Notes: generated by a model from the letters alone, not told the origin. A stretch of DNA of 64,000 nucleotides from Coccinella septempunctata (GCF_907165205.1 NC_058191.1:8124501-8188500); one strand, 5' to 3'. Counted from the stretch's first letter, positions 47,519 through 59,343 are shown. A program made the numbers and translations.

Positions 47519-48063
47519 ACATGACGCTTGTCAAAACAATTTTGGGTTCTACATTTTAAATCAACGCTATGTTGCCCGTTCTACGTAAAAGTTTCTGTTA
47601 TTACGTATTTTATCACAATGTCGAATCTCTTCGGGAAATATGTGACGAACATAATTGAAGTTTATACAAGTGGATTGAAGGCATACCAAATCCAGTTATT
47701 TGCATGGAAAATACAAGAGATCAGTGTAATTCATAAATATGTACTTGCTTGAGGAGAGTTATTGTTCGTTATCTTCTTTGGCTAAAGTTTGAATACGTTA
47801 CATCAGTTGTAGATTTCAAAAGTATTAACCCCAAGATGAAATGCATATGATGCAGTGGTTGGGAATGGGTATCTCTCGAAGGAATTAACAGATATTTACA
47901 AGAATGTTAAATTCTTCAACAAAAATCATCTTGCATCAATGAAAGTAAAAGGAATTAAAGGAAGTTTCAACGACATTTCATGAGTGCCAACCGTACTCCG
48001 TTCTAGTTACAAAACTTGAGAAAATTATCTCATGGCCAACCGACTGCTAAAATAAATGTGAAT
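47519..48063. mobile_element. deletion copy of the 22989-24373 transposon
   Basis: From GCTTGTCAAAACA to GGAGTATA this follows 23070-23506 and then directly 24268-24366 at roughly 90% identity by eye. The 0.76-kb transposase- and hairpin-bearing interior is absent, and the left terminal repeat is also lost. The junction is at about 47970, where GAAGTTTCAA meets CGACATTTC. Confidence 0.75.
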
Positions 48064-48464
48064 GGAGTATATATGGATTCAAGGAAAAAAATTCGTATTT
48101 TGAACCTTTCATTGAATAATTCAAATGGATAAAAGTATAATACAGGTTCCTTGTAAATGATTGGTTCTGAATTATTTTGGGCTGCTTCGTGATAGAGAGT
48201 TCCGAAATATTCATCATGGAATTTCGAAACTGACCTCCACTGTGATGTTAACAATCATTTTTATGAAAAATATATAGTGCTTTAATAAGTTCACAATAAA
48301 CCACTGTCGATATCGCTGAGGTTAGACAAACTTTTGATTGAAAAATAAATGGAAAAACAATACAGCCTTCAGGTACTTCACAAGGTTCTCGAAATGCGTT
48401 CATGCTCTCAAAAACAAGCAATCCCAAAATGGATTTACTTCGAAAAGCTGTCTGAGCAATCTGG

Positions 48465-48650
48465 GAGGACTCTGCATCTTTTGAAACCCTTTAAGGGTTT
48501 TCACTCCCAGTCCCTGAAACAAAATCAAATTAAAAATTGAAATAATCGATTTGCTCCCGCGTAAATTCTCGCACTAATTTGTCAGGAGCAAATCAGTTTG
48601 TTGCCTGACAATGAACGCAAAATGGTACGTTTTGAAGTCTATATCAGACT
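48465..48650 (-). repeat. Penelope-type terminal-repeat fragment
   Basis: Inverse copy of the terminal-repeat sequence at 41850-42051. GTCTATATCAGACT, TTGTCAGGCAAC, GATTTGCTCCTGACAAATTA, AATCGATTATTTC and GGGAGTGAAAACCCT occur in order on the minus strand. No coding part nearby. Confidence 0.65.
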
Positions 48651-48900
48651 GAATTGTAGTTTCTCAATCGACAAATTTACGACGCTTGCTTTGAGGAAGC
48701 CGCTTCAAAAGGTATGCAAGGGAGCTTATTGTTTATAATCTACGTCGGAGTACTCAATGATTTTTAAAGATGGCCAGATTTATAAAATAAAGAAAATCGA
48801 GAATAACTCAATAAGTTACTAATGATATGAAATTCACTTCAAACGAACCAATTGCGTCCTAATTAATGGCCTAAAAAAATAAAAGTTTTAAACGTTTTCG

Positions 48901-50191
48901 TTATTTTTTTTTTATTATTTGAACCGGGGCCGTTGTGGCTCGATTAGCCTTTCGGGAACTCCGACCCTGTAGATCTTTTGTTCTCTAAGCTACACATTTA
49001 TAGGAACCCAAGGAGGTCGTCAATGGTGTTGATGAAACCAAGAACATCCTTAGGGGCCTTGGACGTTACATCTTGAGTATCCAGGACCGGTTTCCCCATA
49101 TGAGTGGTTCTTAGGTCCGCCAGCTCTGGACATTTGCGTACCATGTGTTCAGCTGTTTCTGCTTCTGATCCACAGAGCTTACAAATCTCATTTGCTGACT
49201 TTCCCATACAACAAATGATATTTGTACCGACAGTGTCCTGTCAGCAGTCCCACCATCACCCGTAGCTCAGCTCGTGACAGCTTCAGCAGTTTTCTGGTAT
49301 ACGTCATCACGCCGAATTTCTTTGACTGAGTATGTCCAGGAGTGTTTCTGCAGAGGGTTATTCTGTTGTTCAACTCTCATTATTGGACCGTTGCCTAATA
49401 TTGGTAATTTCAAGGTTAATGTTAACCTTGATGCTCTTTTTGCAAGTTCATCGGCTTCCTCATTTCCTTCAACACCACAATGCCCTACTACCCATAGTAG
49501 AGTCACTTTGTTGTCTCTGGCCAGTTGCTTTATGGTAATACGGCTCTCCCATGTCAGCAGAGATCTCTGGCAGTGTGATTCTAAGGACCTCAGCGTAGCG
49601 TGGCTGTCCGTGGTTATATAGATATGCGCCCCTTTGAGGTTCATTTTAAGACACTCTTGAGCGCATACTCAAACAGTCAGTGTCTCGGTTTGTAAACTAG
49701 AGGGTTTACTTCCCAGGGCTTTAGAGATCCTCAATTTAGGTCCATATACGCCAATCAGTAAACCACGTGGATGACTTTTTGTGAAAACGATATACGAAAC
49801 TTATTGCACTAAGACGGCCAGCTATAACCGTTTCGAAGGGTGTTTCGAAATCGAAGATGATTGGCTTAACATTCTTATTGCTTCTACATTTCCTCACATG
49901 TAGGTGTAGGGGAGGCAGATAGAGTATGGCCTCAAGCGCTGCTGTAGGAGCTGTGTGCATAGCTCCCGTAACACCAACACAGGCCAGCCTTTGCTGTTTT
50001 TGCAGCCGGCTGCGTGTGGTGACCTCTTCGGTTTTTGTCCACCATGCTAGAGACGCATAGGTGATAATAGGGCGTACTACTGCTGTGTATAGCCACAGTA
50101 CCATTTTCGGTGTCATGCCAAAGTTTTCTCTAACTTCATGCTTCATCAAAAACTTGGCTATGCAATTTTCGAAGGCGTAGAAGCGCCACAT
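48901..50191 (-). pseudogene. LINE with RNase H, 3' portion, broken
   Basis: Minus strand from 50191: MTPKMVLWLYTAVVRPIITY and LQKQQRLACVGVTGAM are the thumb of a LINE reverse transcriptase. Then comes an RNase H domain at 49644-49270 (YITTDSHATLRSLES, TLLWVVGHCGVEGNEEADEL). Next are RAELRVMVGLLTGHC and CKLCGSEAETAEHMVRKCP (zinc-knuckle-like tail), with the protein ending near 48998. A poly-A tail (T-run at 48903-48916) marks the 3' end. Linked RNase H suggests the I/LOA group. Frameshifts at about 49700, 49330 and 49200 and a stop near 49675 kill it. The 5' two thirds are missing. Confidence 0.85.
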
Positions 50192-51000
50192 ATAATATTA
50201 TAAAAATACATAATCATCAATTTATTCAATGGTTAAACACCTAGTTTCATATATGAATATGAGTATTCGTTAAAAAAGCAACCTATAGGTTGCTGAAATA
50301 TATTTCAGCAAATAGTTCATGACGTCATAGAATACCTTGTAAGAGTTCGAAACTAAATAAAATTCCTAATTTAAAGTCGGAGGCGAAATTGTTATTTAAT
50401 CCACTAGGTTATTAATGAAAGCGATTAATGATTGAGATATCTTAACGTGAGAGTTGCGAGCATGTTAATGTTCAAGATCATTAATCGCTCAATTAATAAA
50501 CGAGTTGATTACAAGATTTTTCCGTCGACCACATTTTGAATTCAATGTGAATTCTTGATTGCAAAAATTTCTTATCGATACCTACTGAAATTTGACACCT
50601 TATAAATTTTCTATGTGCATATCGAAATTCTGATATTTATGCGGCCGATAGAACAATTCGATCCATAGTCCATAGAAGGCATATTCGAGTTGTGACATTT
50701 TGAGTAAATGACATTCCCTATAATATCTGTTAAAGAATGTGTGGAGCTGGTGGAAGCTGGAGTTGTAGTACATAGATATATGGATTACTGTCTAACCATC
50801 ACAATTTTTCTGCAACCTCCACAATTCATCTCTTCTCAATTCACCCGCTAGGTACTACGAGAATCAATGCGACATACAAATAAAATAATTATTTGGGAAG
50901 CTGCTGAATACTTCTATGTTCGATTACCAATGACAATAATGAAAAACCTCTATGAAAAACCTCTAGTTGACAAAAAAAAATCAAGAACTGGCAGAAATTG
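50192..51000. other. noncoding; starts with a dispersed-repeat half
   Basis: About 50265-50390 matches the first half of the 2860-3060 repeat. The rest, to the Penelope 3' flank, shows nothing I can name. Confidence 0.4.
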
Positions 51001-52420
51001 AGTCGGTATCGTGGCAATATATTTATTATTCAATTCTTACAAATTGCTACAATTTCGAGGAACGATTCTCCTCTTCTTCAGGCTAAAAAAAAAAAAACAA
51101 AAAAAAACAACGAACATACAGACTTCATCGAGTACCAAGGGAGGAGGCAACCTACCAACATATAATGAAATTAAGAAAAATAACGACATCAGCGGTATAA
51201 CGAGAACAGATAGAACATGACTCTACTCTAACCTAAAAAACGGTGTAGAAGTCATATGTACTATGGACGACCACAGAAAATCTTATCAACAATAGTCACA
51301 GAATAAACCACAACTAGAAATTACAAAAACTCAGTTTCGTGAACAAGCCAATGGATGTGATCCCACTTAAGCTCAAAAAACAGCCTAGAGATCACAAACA
51401 AACAGTCAGAGGATAAAAAAGAAAAACATATATTAGACAACACCATTATGTTCATCAACAACTATCCATTCCAAATTTTAATTTTATTGTGATTATTATG
51501 AGATGGCAATATGTATTACTTAAATTGTCTATGTCACTTCTAAAATTAACAGAATTATCAAACTTTTTGATACAAACCATCTCAGATATCATCCTCTTTC
51601 TATAGTCTCTTTCTCTATCTAAAATGCAAACATTTTCCAACTCAAAATCAAAATTATGGCCTGTGGCAAGATGGTGTTCTACCAAGGCAGTTTTATTGTT
51701 AGATAGGTTCCTTACTGAACTTTTATGATTGGACAATCTAGCTTTTAGGTGTTGTTTTGTGGTGCCTATATAGCAGCCATCACAATTGTTATTATACAAT
51801 TTATTTTATATACCAAATTTGATTCTAGTGCTTTCGGGGTCTTAGACTTAAGTTTTGAAAAACAAATATTTCCCAAAGTATTCTTGTAATATGTGACAAA
51901 CTTCAAATTATCTAGGTTTAAGATTGACATCAATCTGTTAGATAGACCAGGAATTAGTGGTATCTTCACATAATGAACGTTGTCTCTAGTTTCATTAGGT
52001 TGATTGATATTGTCATTAATGCATTTGTTAACTAATCTTTTGGGGAAATTATTCTTAACTAAATCTGCTGTCAACACTCTCAAATTGTCTCTTCTAAAAA
52101 CGGGATCACTTAATCTTTCAACCCTCCTAAGTCTCTCCTTTATCACATTTATCTTTTGGTGCAAAGGCTGCAGATAATGAAAATTTATAGTCCGGTTTGT
52201 ACTTGTGGGCTTTTTATATAAGTTAGTCCTAAATTCACCATCATTGGGATCTCTTATGAGTAGCACGTCCAGAAATGGTAAGGAGAATGAGTCTTCATCC
52301 TCGAGTTCAAAAGTGAACTTCAAATGTGGGTCAATAGCATTGAAAACATCAAGAACACGGTTGATTGAAATCTTCTTTATCACAATGACAATGACAATGA
52401 CAATTATGCATTAATAGGAA
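51001..52420 (-). mobile_element. Penelope-like element, second lineage, 5'-truncated
   Basis: Contains the C-terminal half of a Penelope-type polyprotein (51455-52383). It is followed on the minus strand by a 3' region with a CCTGAAGA...GAGGA...TCCTC...GAAAT hammerhead-like arrangement (about 51080-51030) next to an A-rich run (51087-51109). The right edge is a short ATGACA microsatellite (52384-52407). The sequence differs clearly from the 40-42 kb Penelope copy. Confidence 0.75.
51455..52383 (-). pseudogene. Penelope-like polyprotein, C-terminal half with GIY-YIG
   Basis: From 52383: RVLDVFNAIDPHLKFTFELE, LPFLDVLLIRD, YKKPTSTNRTINFHYLQPLH and FPKRLVNKCIND, the region after the YVDD box. 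After a frameshift near 51795 the GIY-YIG domain follows: CDGCYIGTTKQHLKARLSNH, then ALVEHHLATGHNFDF. The catalytic Tyr of YIG, the Arg of KARL and the His/Glu-like residues are present. The first half with the polymerase core is missing, and the frameshift separates the domains. In life this protein nicks DNA and primes reverse transcription there. Confidence 0.85.
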
Positions 52421-52492
52421 ATTAACCAATAAAAAGGTTCATTAACAGCTAATTTCGTGTACGTTAAACAGTGCAATTATTAAGAGGTCAGC

Positions 52493-52560
52493 GGAAAAAT
52501 ATTTTTGAAATATTATGTGGCCCTCTTATATGCCTTCGTACAGTTCAAATCGTGAGATGG
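52493..52560. repeat. second half of the 2860-3060 repeat
   Basis: AATATTTTTGAAATATTATG followed by TGGCCCT and GCCTTCGTAC corresponds to 3000-3050. Its first half lies at 50265-50390, so 2.1 kb seems to have been inserted between them. Confidence 0.5.
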
Positions 52561-52649
52561 CTGTAGAGTAAAGCAAAAAACTTATCGTTTCGAAAATATA
52601 AAAGAGTGTATTTCCGATCGAATACAGATTTTCTTTTATTTCCAACAGT

Positions 52650-52830
52650 TTTCCAGAAAAGTGCTAAGTGCTTAGGGCTCGCAAAATCGAATTGCTTCCG
52701 CAAAGTGCTTAGTAATCGCAAGCCTTTTGTGAAAAATCGATGCTTAGTGCTCGAGAGCAGTTTTCGTCAGTGCTCGGTGCCAAGTGCTCGAAGCACTTTT
52801 TTTAGTACTCGGCACAGCTCTGGTCCTACT
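52650..52830. repeat. AGTGCT-rich imperfect tandem region
   Basis: AAGTGCT, CTTAGTGCTCG, AGTGCTCGGTGCCAAGTGCT and similar units recur irregularly about ten times. A degenerate short-period repeat on both strands (AGCACT also occurs). Cause unknown. Confidence 0.6.
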
Positions 52831-52849
52831 CTATTCTCTTCGTGAAATA

Positions 52850-53756
52850 CTGGCGATAAGCGATAAGCTGGCGATAAAAGAAATTATCATTCCTCAGATA
52901 TCTTCAAAGATTGGATGAAATGCCTCCGATAGCTATCTTCTATTTAAGGATCCGCCACTATGTTTGCCGCATACGGCAATAAAACACTCCATCTTTCATT
53001 TCAAATATTCAATTTACATCCGGACATCGATCGAGCGCAGCACTAAATCATTCAGTCCGTAGGATTCGAAATTAATTTCGAATGTCGCCCAAGAAGTAAC
53101 CGTTCATAATTCAGGTGGCACAGGATCAAAGCGACCGCCAGTTTAATTATCAAATTACGCATTAGCACTCCGTAAGATGCCGTCTAATGAGCCGAGGGGC
53201 TTCTGTGTGGGTAAAGCTTTGATCGGGTACGCCCAAGTTCCATGTAATTATGATTTATAGAGTTATATTGTTTCAATTATTCGGTTATTTCCAACAGTTG
53301 TTAAAATGATACGATGCTAGAACTCATCTATATACTAAGTGACATTAGAATGTTACGAGACCCACTAACTGGAAAATTTTAATAGTTTTTGTTAAACTAC
53401 TAGAGGGGTTTCCAATGAAAACAACCATCTTTCCAGATTTCTTCACCAGTTTACTCGTCTTAATAGTTTAGAAATTGAGAAGAAATACATAATGACTACG
53501 TACAAATTTAAACATATTCATTTTTCCTCACAATATACAGGGTGAGCTATTTTGAAAGATCCACTGAAATAATTCTTTGGGGAGAGCCTGAAGCAGTGAA
53601 TGTTTGAAATGAAAGTTTCTTCGTTTTCAGGGAAACATCGTATGAGGTCATTTAACCAAACCTGGGTGTTAGATTTCAAGATCGAGTAGATTCTTAGATA
53701 GGGAATATGGACTTTTCTGTAGTTTTAGCCCTAAAATGAATCGTTTTGGAGATTAT
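52850..53756. other. noncoding; low-repeat island at about 52980-53280
   Basis: No gene. The 300-bp core has higher GC, no repeat match in the window and several AT-core motifs of homeodomain type (CAAATTACGCATTAG, TGTAATTATGATTTATA). A candidate regulatory or conserved element by appearance only. Sequence from 53540 leads into the foldback. Confidence 0.35.
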
Positions 53757-54815
53757 GTAGTTAGCCCAGTCATATTATCTAAATAAAGGGTTTAACCTCG
53801 GAATGAAAGATAATAAGCTGAATATTGTCACAAACCTTTGTTTTGACGTCCTTGATATTGTCTCAAAAGTCAGAAATGCTATCGTGTCCGCGTCTTAAGA
53901 TATTGAAGGTCAAAGGTCAGAAAAATGTTTTTTTTGCGAATATCTCGGTTCCCATTGCTTAAATGAGATTTGTCTTCATAATAAAAGTTGTGAAATATAA
54001 AATTGTCTACAACTTTTGTTCGAACATTTTTTCCATACGATCAACTGTTTATGGGGTAGAGTGCGAAGAGTTCGCTGCGTACAGTCATATATGACTGCCT
54101 TCATATATGAAGATATTGATTTGCTGTACAATTGTCAACACTTCTACCAACAAATGTAGCAGCTCATCAACATATAAATCGTGTATACAACTAGATTCAA
54201 ACTTGGTTAGGGAAAAACTTAGAAACTCTGGATGCTTGAGAATAAAATCCTGGAGCCCATAAGAACTTTATTACCTCCGGCACTAGTCGAACTACTGAAC
54301 ATAATTTTTTGCAATTGCCAAAATGGTTGGAGGATCACAATGTTCTTTAGCTTGTGTCGAGTGCAATGGACAAGCTTGCCTCAACACTCCAACATGTACG
54401 AGTAATCCCGATGAAAGCACATACGATCCTGATACTCTGGAAGGTTTAAAGAAGAAGAAGGAGACGAAGAAAAAGGAGATGACGTACTGAAAACCGTATC
54501 TCCTGCTTCACCTTGCATTAGCCCATATATGACTGTTCGCTGCGCACTCTTCGCGCTCTACTCCAAATACGGTGGATCGTATGAAAAAAGTGTCATACAA
54601 AAGTTGTAGAGAATTTTATGCTCTATATTTTTATAATAGTTGTAAATCTCATTTAAGCAGTAGGAACCGAAATACTTTTGACTTTCAATATCTTAAGACG
54701 AGAACACGATAGCATTGGTGTTTTTTAAGACACTATTCAGGAAAACGAAACAAAAGTTTATACCAATTTACAGCTTATTATCTTTTCATTCCCTAATATG
54801 ACTGAGCTAACTATT
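53757..54815. mobile_element. foldback element, about 300-350-bp arms
   Basis: The left arm (53757-54102) and right arm (54515-54815) are imperfect inverted copies. The pairs include TAGTTAGCCCAGTCATATTA, GATAATAAGCTG, CTATCGTGT, TAAATGAGATTT and AGAGTGCGAAGAGTTCGC with their complements. The 410-bp middle holds a small Cys-rich reading frame. Ends and target duplication not resolved. Arm identity is about 75-80% by eye, so it is old. Confidence 0.8.
54323..54490 (+). pseudogene. cysteine-rich 55-codon frame inside the foldback
   Basis: Starts MVGGSQCSLACVECNGQACL and runs through YDPDTLEG to a Lys/Glu-rich end and a TGA at 54488-54490. The C...C..C.G..C.N spacing, together with an out-of-frame CNC just upstream, resembles the Cys-rich CxC tail carried at the C-terminus of some insect transposon proteins. 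The frame break just before it means it is probably a relic rather than a gene. The family cannot be named with confidence. Confidence 0.4.
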
Positions 54816-57361
54816 TTATTCTCAGAATGATAATCATACATTCGAATGTTTGTATTGAAAACCTTTTACCTATTACTTTTCACCTTCTTTTCATTAGTTT
54901 TTATAATTTGTTATTAAGGAGGAATTTTTAAATGGTTTTTTCATTCAACATTCACAAAACATTTCAGATAATTGCCCCCTAGTGTTACGACCCAACTAAA
55001 TTTGTAACAATTTTATGTATAGCATTACATCAGCGAAGTTGCATTACATTGAATCTGTGTTTTTTCAAATATTGTAGAACATTTCAAATGCTCTCAGCTA
55101 CTAAACAATTCGGCGGATTTTGCTCATTCACAAACTTGAATCTAATATTCGGAAGTTTGATTTTCAACAAAAATCCGTCTTCATTCTGAAAAGAGCTTTT
55201 TTTCCATTTTCAAATGTTATGATTTTGATTCTGGAGCAAATACATTTGCACCGGTGCGAATTCTACCATTTTTCAGTACACTGGAGACATTCCTTTTCCT
55301 CTTCCCTCATGTGGGATATAGAAGAGGATCTTCGCCTGTTCTTCATTCATTCTTCACTGATTCTTGTTGGAATCTGAAGTAATTCTATATTCATTCTGTA
55401 TTAATTATGTACTACGCATTCATTCTTGATTTCCTAACAAGTGTTGAGCTGCTTGCTCGTATAGATTTCATTTCTTTTTGCGGAGGTGTTGCAAATTGCG
55501 TTTAAAAACGGGACAACTGGTGTGATTGCCAGGTAAATACATTCCAACCTGTGCGACAGACTCAATAATGATCTCAAAGAACTCTGATTTCGTAAGCAGT
55601 GTGGTGAGTTTAGACGTAAGCCTCCGCTCCGTACTGTTAACCTCAGATTAAACCAACCCCGTCCTATCAGAGTTCTCACACTCCCGGAAGTAGTTTGACT
55701 GGCGGTGCGAAAGCTCCTGGAAAGACGAAAACAGAAAAAGAGAAGGAACCGTGTCCTGTTCAAGATCCCAAATTACTGAATGTAGTGCGACTGACGCGAC
55801 GGTACGAAAGCCCCTGAAAAGACAAAAAAATTTACTTTCAATCGGTGTATTTTATAATTGTGTATTAGTAACTATTGCTGTCTTTATTACGGGATACTGA
55901 ATAAATTGAAACGAATTTTCTCGTTCCATAGTTATCGCTAACACCTTAGATAACAAGGAACATGGTCTCCGATTAGAAGACGTAGGTTTGCTATTTCCCT
56001 TAAAACAATAGCTGGCCCTCGAAAACCCCGAGGAAAAGTCATTACAACCTACCTACCCTGAAAATTTCCCTAGGTCTCTTCTGAAATTGAACTTTGTTTG
56101 GAATATGAATTGTTCATCATCTGAGACCAACAATATTTTTCAACTTCTTTTAGTTTTATTTATTTATTGAAAAATTGATATATTTCTCTGAATTAAAATT
56201 GTAGTTGATAGAATAAGAACAATTAGATAGGTTTCAATAGTTTCTGTTAAAATCATATATCGCATTTCGAAGATCAATTTGGTAAAAACTATCAATTCAA
56301 GTATTGATTACAGAACAATGTGTAGCACTGCCGTTTTATGACGTCATGCCACTGGTGAAATAAATTAACTATATCATACTTTATTGAATCTTCAGACCAG
56401 AGACCATCGGCCCAGTTATGGTGAAGGCTTCGGAAGATTCACATTCCAGTCTTAGGGGATCCTTGCTTTCGGTAAATAAAGTCATAAAGATCACGATTAA
56501 ACTGAAAACAATCTAGTTATGCAAATGCTGTAAATGTCGTACACTTTAAGGTGTTGTTAGCGAGGAGTAACGTTCGCTATCGCTTCCATATATTACGATG
56601 TCGACTGGTCGACTCAATCTTGGCCACTGAGAAATCGAATTAGTCAGATCTAAAGAACGCGTGGTCTGGGTGGATGCTGTGAACGCACTGAGAGTTAAGA
56701 CTGACCATTAAAACATCACTGGATTTTAATATCGGTAAGCAATATGAAACAGATAAAAAGCAATCCAGGGCATCTTTTGGTCATAATCATGAACATCTTG
56801 CTTATAAAAAACTTCGTTCAAGGAGTTGAAATGAAAATGCTTATTTGAATATTTTTCAATTTCACACATCGGTTTATCATTTTCATTGCTCCTTTTCCTG
56901 CAAGCGGGGCATCACCATAGCTAGCAGACCAGCAGTGGTACAACATACAATCAATCGATAATTTATCGATGTCGGATTAGCTCGGACACGGACTTACATC
57001 TCCATAACTTCAAGCCCCTAACGGGGATGAGCACAAACCCTTGATTTTGAACAGGGATGAGGGGGTGATTATCTGACCCTAAAATTTCGCTTCATAATAT
57101 CCATTGACAATGAAATAACAATGAAAATATTGAAAGAGGCAATGTGGAATTTGTCTCGAGAATATTATTCTCATCCGACACATTTCAGAGGTATTTATTA
57201 TTTCTTGAAAACAGTATGGTAAATCATGTTTTTGATTTACCCTAGTCTATTGTGAATTAATGAACGTTACGAGTGAGTCAAAGCGACTGTAAATTTGTAG
57301 TAAAATGATTGAATTAATTTTCAGAAATAACGATTCTGCACGAAACACCGCAACTTCATTT
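54816..57361. other. noncoding, no recognised gene
   Basis: About 2.5 kb. The open frame at 55434-55763 (-, 109 codons) is Arg/Ser/Leu-rich with no known domain. Its complementary strand gives an equally open but also unrecognised reading (LRLNQPRPIRVLTLPEVV), so coding is doubtful. No repeat partner found in the window. Confidence 0.35.
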
Positions 57362-59343
57362 AACGAACGAAAAAATATATGCTCTGTTTACGTTTGCAAC
57401 TATTTGCTGAATTTGACGCTACTGTTTCAGTCCGAAACAAAAAGAGGGTGAATGGAATAGACGAAGCTAGGGACGTGGCTCTTTTAGGTCTTGTAGCAAT
57501 GGATCCGACCTGTAGTACTAGAAAATTGTCCGATTTATCTGGTGTTTGACGCACAACAATCATGAGATACCTTAAAAAACATAAATTCCATCCTTATAAG
57601 ATAAGATACGATTGGTTCAGATACTGAATGAGAATGATAGCGATCGCCGACTTCAGTTCTATGAAGTGTTTAGTGAAATGATTAATGGTAATCAAAACTA
57701 GATGTTCGATATCTGTTTTTCGTTCATTTTACCCTAAAGACCTTGTGAACCGGCATAACGGTCGGTATTGGTCAGATGAAAATCCACGATTATTTCGTGA
57801 GGTGCATACTCAATTTCACCAAAAATTAAATGTTTGGGCGAATATTTATGGACATCGTATAATCGGCCCTATTTTATACCCGGTAATCTCACTGTCCAAA
57901 TTTACTAAGATCTGTTCTTTGCTGTATACCGTTATCGAGAATAAACCTACAAAAATATTGAAAAAAAAATCGGTGCTATCAAACCCTAATTTCCTAGGGC
58001 TATTTGCGACTGTGTGTCCTCCTGTGACTGAATAAGCCCAGCCGCGATCTACAGATCCTTCCACACTCCGGGCATGGATATTCATCAACCAGATTTGGCC
58101 GCCGCTGTATTCTTCTCGAGTCTCCAGTATAACTGTGGACCAAAGACCTCCACTGTGATCTATCTAACGGTAGTTGTTCCCAGTTATGATTAGCATCAAC
58201 TGATTTTAGGTATTGATGCAGTATATCCTTAAACCGCTTACACTGCTGGTTTCCAAGCTCCCTCTGTGAATTCGCCATATAGAGCTATTTTGGGAAGTCT
58301 TGTGTCTTTCATCCTCAGAATGTGGCCGCTCCATCTGAGTCGAGCCCTCGTTATTTGAGTTTCAATTGTTGTACTGCACTTGAAACTTTGTGAAACCATC
58401 TGATTTTCATTATTCGTCTTAGATGACGTTTTTGCGTTTATTCAAGCTGTTTAAGATGTTTCCTGTAGGGTGTCCAGCTTTCGCTTCCGTAAAGAAGCTT
58501 TGGGAGGACCACTGCTTTGAAAACAGCTGTCTTGGTCTCCATATTGAGGTCGTGATTTTGAAATATTCTGTCCTTTAGCTTCCAGAATACCCGTGATGCC
58601 GAATTGATACGGTTGTGTATTTCTGTGTCCAGGTTAGCCCAAGTATTTATGAAGCTTCCCAAGTATTTGAACTGCTCGACCTGTTCTAAAGTTTCATCCT
58701 CCAGGCTGATATCTGTTTGAACGCTTTCTGAAGGACTGACCAGGATTTTTGTTTTGTCAATATTGAGTCCAAGGCCTAAGGCTTCGTATATGTTTATAGG
58801 TGTGCAACATTATCTGTAGATCCTCTGAGCTGCTAGCGATAAGTGCGCAGTCGTCTGCATATGGATGTTCCGTGATAAACTTGGTATGGGTTTTTGCTCT
58901 GAGGTGCTTCAGGTTAAATAAGCCTCCATCAAATCTGAATCTTATTCACATCTTCAGGCATACTCATGTTAGCAATTATCGAGACCGCAAGTATTGGAGA
59001 ATGCAGAAGACCATCAAACGATCATTTTTCAACAAAATGGCACCGCACCTCATTTCATTCAACCGGTGCGGTGCTTCAGTTCTTAGATGAAAATTCTCCT
59101 CATACCTGTATTGGAAGAAGGGGAAATATTGAGTGGCCACCCAGATATCCTGATCTGGCTAGACTGGACATTTTTCTATGGGGTTATCTGAAATCCAAGG
59201 TTTATGCTTCACAACCTGAGTCATTGGATGATTTGCGAACCTGGATCATTAATGTATGCCATCAAGTTACACCAGAAATTATTATTACAGAAGTATTATT
59301 ACTGCATGGTACCTGGTGGACGGAGCTCATTTCCAGCATTTAA
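57362..59343 (+). pseudogene. DDE transposase (DUF4817/DDE_3 type), split by a LINE
   Basis: The N-terminal part: NERKNICSVYV, VRNKKRVNGIDEA, STRKLSDLSG, TIMRYLKKHKFHPYKI (HTH region). After frame changes come RLQFYEVFSEMINGN, NRHNGRYWSDENPRLFREVH and KLNVWANIYGHRIIGP. Sequence from about 58016 to 58935 is a minus-strand LINE. The gene resumes at about 58966 with RGNIEWPPRYPDLARLDIFL (third acidic site region), WGYLKSKVYASQPESLDDLR and VDGAHFQHLM at the end. The left and right parts are each the correct half of one protein, so the LINE was inserted into this transposon. Several stops and shifts are independent of it. Confidence 0.8.
58016..58935 (-). pseudogene. LINE 3' portion inserted in the transposase
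   Basis: Minus strand from 58935: PYADDCALIASSSEDLQIM (catalytic YADD), GLGLNIDKTKILV, EQFKYLGSFINTWANLDTEI, KAVVLPKLLYGSESWT. After a frame change, QCKRFKDILHQYL and WEQLPLDRSQWRSLVH follow. It ends with a C2H2-type finger, YPCPECGRICRSRLGLFSHR, and stops at about 58000. A C-terminal finger of this type marks one LINE clade; I do not name it. 5'-truncated before the earlier polymerase boxes, with stops and frameshifts. Confidence 0.8.

Noticed and set aside
49274..49621. 115-codon plus-strand open frame
   Set aside because: Antisense to the RNase H domain of the minus-strand LINE.
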